Source: Nocardioidaceae bacterium
GTDB taxonomy: Bacteria; Actinomycetota; Actinomycetes; Propionibacteriales; Nocardioidaceae
Reading direction: 5' to 3'
Assembly: GCA_020438665.1 (NCBI GenBank)
Contig: JAGQUE010000032.1
Location: forward strand, 4,845-13,609
Length of the DNA: 8,765 nt
This document shows positions 7,588-8,765 of the stretch, in pieces. The stretch's first letter is position 1; each line of letters starts with the position of its first letter. The notes below the pieces were generated by a model. That model had not been told where the DNA came from and did no database searches. It worked only from the letters and a program-made list of their open reading frames with translations. A program made the position numbers and the translations under genes.

Positions 7588-8543
7588 TCAAGTTCCTCCT
7601 CGTCCGGATCCTCACCGGCCTGCTGGTGCTGTGGATGATCAGCATGGCGGTCTTCGGGCTGTTCTTCGTCGCACCGAGCAACGTCGCCCGCACACTCGGT
7701 GGGCGGCAGGCGACCCCGCAGACCATCGAGCTCATCAACCACCGACTCGGCCTGGACCGACCGATCTGGAAGCAGTACTTCTCCTTCATCGGCAACGCCC
7801 TGCACGGCAACCTCGGCTACGACTACTACCACCAGCAGCCGGTGACGACGATCATCAAGGAGGCTTTCCCGATCACCGCCTCGCTGGCACTCGGCGCGGC
7901 GGTCATCTGGCTGGTCCTCGGCGTCTTCAACGGCGTGGTGTCCGCGACGCACCCGCGTGGTGTGTGGGACCGGCTCCTGACCGTCGTGTCGCTGGTGTTC
8001 TACTCGATGCCCTCGTTCGTGCTGGGGCTCGCGGCGCTCTATCTGCTGTTCTTCAAGCTCACCCTGGCCGGGCACCCGTGGTTCCCCGGCGGCGGCTATG
8101 TCCCCATGAGCCAGGGCGTCGGCACCTGGGCCCAGCACCTGGTGCTGCCGTGGTTCACGATCGCCCTGGTATCCGCTGCCACCTACACCCGGCTCACCCG
8201 GGGGTCGATGCTGGACGTGCTGGGTGAGGACTACATCCGTACGGCGGTCGCCAAGGGGCTGCGTCCGGGCCGGGTGACCTACACCCACGCACTCCGCTCG
8301 GCGCTCACGCCGGTCGTCACGCAGTTCGGCATCGACCTGGGCCAGCTGATCGGGGGCGTGGTCGTCACCGAGCAGATCTTCAGCCTGCCCGGCCTGGGCC
8401 GCACTGCCGTGGTGGCCATCACCCAGCAGGACCTGCCGGTGATCATCGGCATCGTCCTGGTCGCGTCCACGGCGGTCATCGTCGCCAACATCCTCGTCGA
8501 CCTGGCTTACGCCGCGCTCGATCCGCGGGTGCGGCTGAGCTGA
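7584..8543 (+). CDS. Oligopeptide/dipeptide ABC transporter permease (OppB/DppB type)
   Basis: A 319-residue inner-membrane permease, the other half of the channel. The OppB N-terminal pattern is clear: MIKFLLVRILTGLLVLWMIS as helix 1, then a periplasmic loop with LGLDRPIWKQYFSFIGNALHG and the conserved GNLGYDYYHQQPV. Helices follow at about 95-120, 130-158, 186-200, 246-263 and 285-310. The EAA motif DYIRTAVAKGLRPGRV (216-231) and the following HALRSALTPVVT are intact, as is EQIFSLPGLGR (263-273). The ATG overlaps the OppC stop as ATGA, and AGAGG (7571-7575) lies eight bases ahead. It is last in the operon, the reverse of the usual B-then-C order, and is followed by a strong hairpin. Confidence 0.95.
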   Translation: MIKFLLVRILTGLLVLWMISMAVFGLFFVAPSNVARTLGGRQATPQTIELINHRLGLDRPIWKQYFSFIGNALHGNLGYDYYHQQPVTTIIKEAFPITASLALGAAVIWLVLGVFNGVVSATHPRGVWDRLLTVVSLVFYSMPSFVLGLAALYLLFFKLTLAGHPWFPGGGYVPMSQGVGTWAQHLVLPWFTIALVSAATYTRLTRGSMLDVLGEDYIRTAVAKGLRPGRVTYTHALRSALTPVVTQFGIDLGQLIGGVVVTEQIFSLPGLGRTAVVAITQQDLPVIIGIVLVASTAVIVANILVDLAYAALDPRVRLS

Positions 8544-8583
8544 TCCCGACACAGCCACGGGCGGCGCCCGCCCCGAGACGCAG

Positions 8584-8615
8584 CGATGCGGCCGCCCCGT
8601 GGGACGGCCGCATCG
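8584..8615. terminator. 11-bp GC-rich hairpin, likely shared terminator
   Basis: CGATGCGGCCG (8584-8594) pairs perfectly with CGGCCGCATCG (8605-8615) around a 10-nt loop, 40 bp after the permease stop and 34 bp beyond the stop of the convergent minus-strand frame. There is no T-run on either strand, as is common for actinobacterial terminator hairpins. Position and symmetry suit bidirectional termination between convergent genes. Confidence 0.6.
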
Positions 8616-8622
8616 TGCACTG

Positions 8623-8639
8623 CCCGGGCGCATCCCGGG
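8623..8639. repeat. Second hairpin, CCCGGG-N5-CCCGGG
   Basis: CCCGGG at 8623-8628 and again at 8634-8639 can pair across a five-base loop. It lies just beyond the stop codon of the minus-strand frame at 8650 and so is better placed to end that transcript than the plus-strand operon. It has no T-run. Confidence 0.35.
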
Positions 8640-8649
8640 TCAGCTGCTG

Positions 8650-8765
8650 CTACTTGGTGTCGTCGCCGGACTCGATGATGCGCTCGGTGACGTCGTAGCC
8701 CTCTGTCTCCGGGTGTCCGTGCTCGCCTCCGGTCATGGCGTACTCCTCCTCGGGCGACAACACCA
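8650..8765 (-). CDS. C-terminus of a minus-strand gene entering from the right, or a 28-residue small protein
   Basis: A minus-strand frame ends with TAG at 8652-8650 and is open to the right edge, giving 37 complete codons. The visible residues are hydrophilic and acidic (VLSPEEEYAMTGGEHGHPE, then TEGYDVTERIIESGDDTK at the end), without membrane segment or known motif. The simplest reading is the tail of a longer protein convergent with the transporter operon. However, an internal ATG at 8736-8734 is preceded by GAGGAGGAG (8751-8743) at six bases, an ideal ribosome binding site, and would give a free-standing 28-residue protein. The GAG triplets also read as Glu-Glu-Glu in frame, so the match may be chance. 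Only sequence beyond 8765 can decide. Function not recognised. Confidence 0.6.
   Translation of the reverse strand, partial: VLSPEEEYAMTGGEHGHPETEGYDVTERIIESGDDTK

Noticed and set aside
7443..8633. 396-codon minus-strand frame opposite the permeases
   Set aside because: Antisense of permease coding sequence; Asp/Arg/His-rich low-complexity product, no ribosome binding site, no family resemblance.

Overview
The window is high-GC DNA with the codon habits of an actinobacterium: strong G/C at third positions, several GTG starts, and overlapping or near-abutting gene junctions. The OmpR-type regulator, HAMP-type sensor kinase and Ser/Gly-linked lipoprotein also fit Actinomycetota. A family such as Nocardioidaceae or Intrasporangiaceae is possible, but the sequence alone does not fix it. 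No tRNA, rRNA, insertion sequence, integrase, CRISPR array or sign of foreign base composition was seen.

Layout. (1) 1-217, minus strand: the first 72 codons of an unrecognised protein that runs off the left edge, with a good ribosome binding site. (2) 337-2438, minus strand: a two-component system, with the response regulator first and the sensor kinase second, overlapping by ATGA. (3) 2439-2689: a 251-bp divergent control region between the two-component system and a transporter operon. It holds a plausible promoter for the transporter, a -10-like hexamer that would make the regulator mRNA leaderless, and a cluster of GTCAC/TGAC half-sites. (4) 2690-8543, plus strand: a complete peptide/nickel-class (Opp/Dpp) ABC importer in the order binding lipoprotein, ATPase D, ATPase F, permease C, permease B. 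All junctions overlap or abut (1-nt gap, GTGA, TGATG, ATGA), so it is almost certainly one transcript. (5) 8544-8649: a short convergent spacer with two GC-rich hairpins. (6) 8650-8765, minus strand: an open reading frame that is either the C-terminus of a gene entering from the right or a 28-residue small protein. A well-placed Shine-Dalgarno in front of an internal ATG leaves this open.

How it works together. The lipoprotein would capture oligopeptides outside the cell, the two permeases would form the channel, and the two ATPases would power uptake. Both ATPases carry the four-cysteine C-terminal domain associated with an iron-sulfur cluster in actinobacterial OppD. The divergent two-component system is a natural candidate regulator: 11-bp-phased GTNAC-like repeats of the kind bound by AfsQ1/MtrA-type regulators lie in the divergent region and upstream of the left-edge gene. 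The binding protein resembles, from memory, the Streptomyces BldKB type of peptide-signal importer. A peptide-responsive circuit is therefore a reasonable hypothesis but is not shown by the sequence. Nothing here is clearly a wholly new system; the most open questions are the control boxes and the two edge genes.
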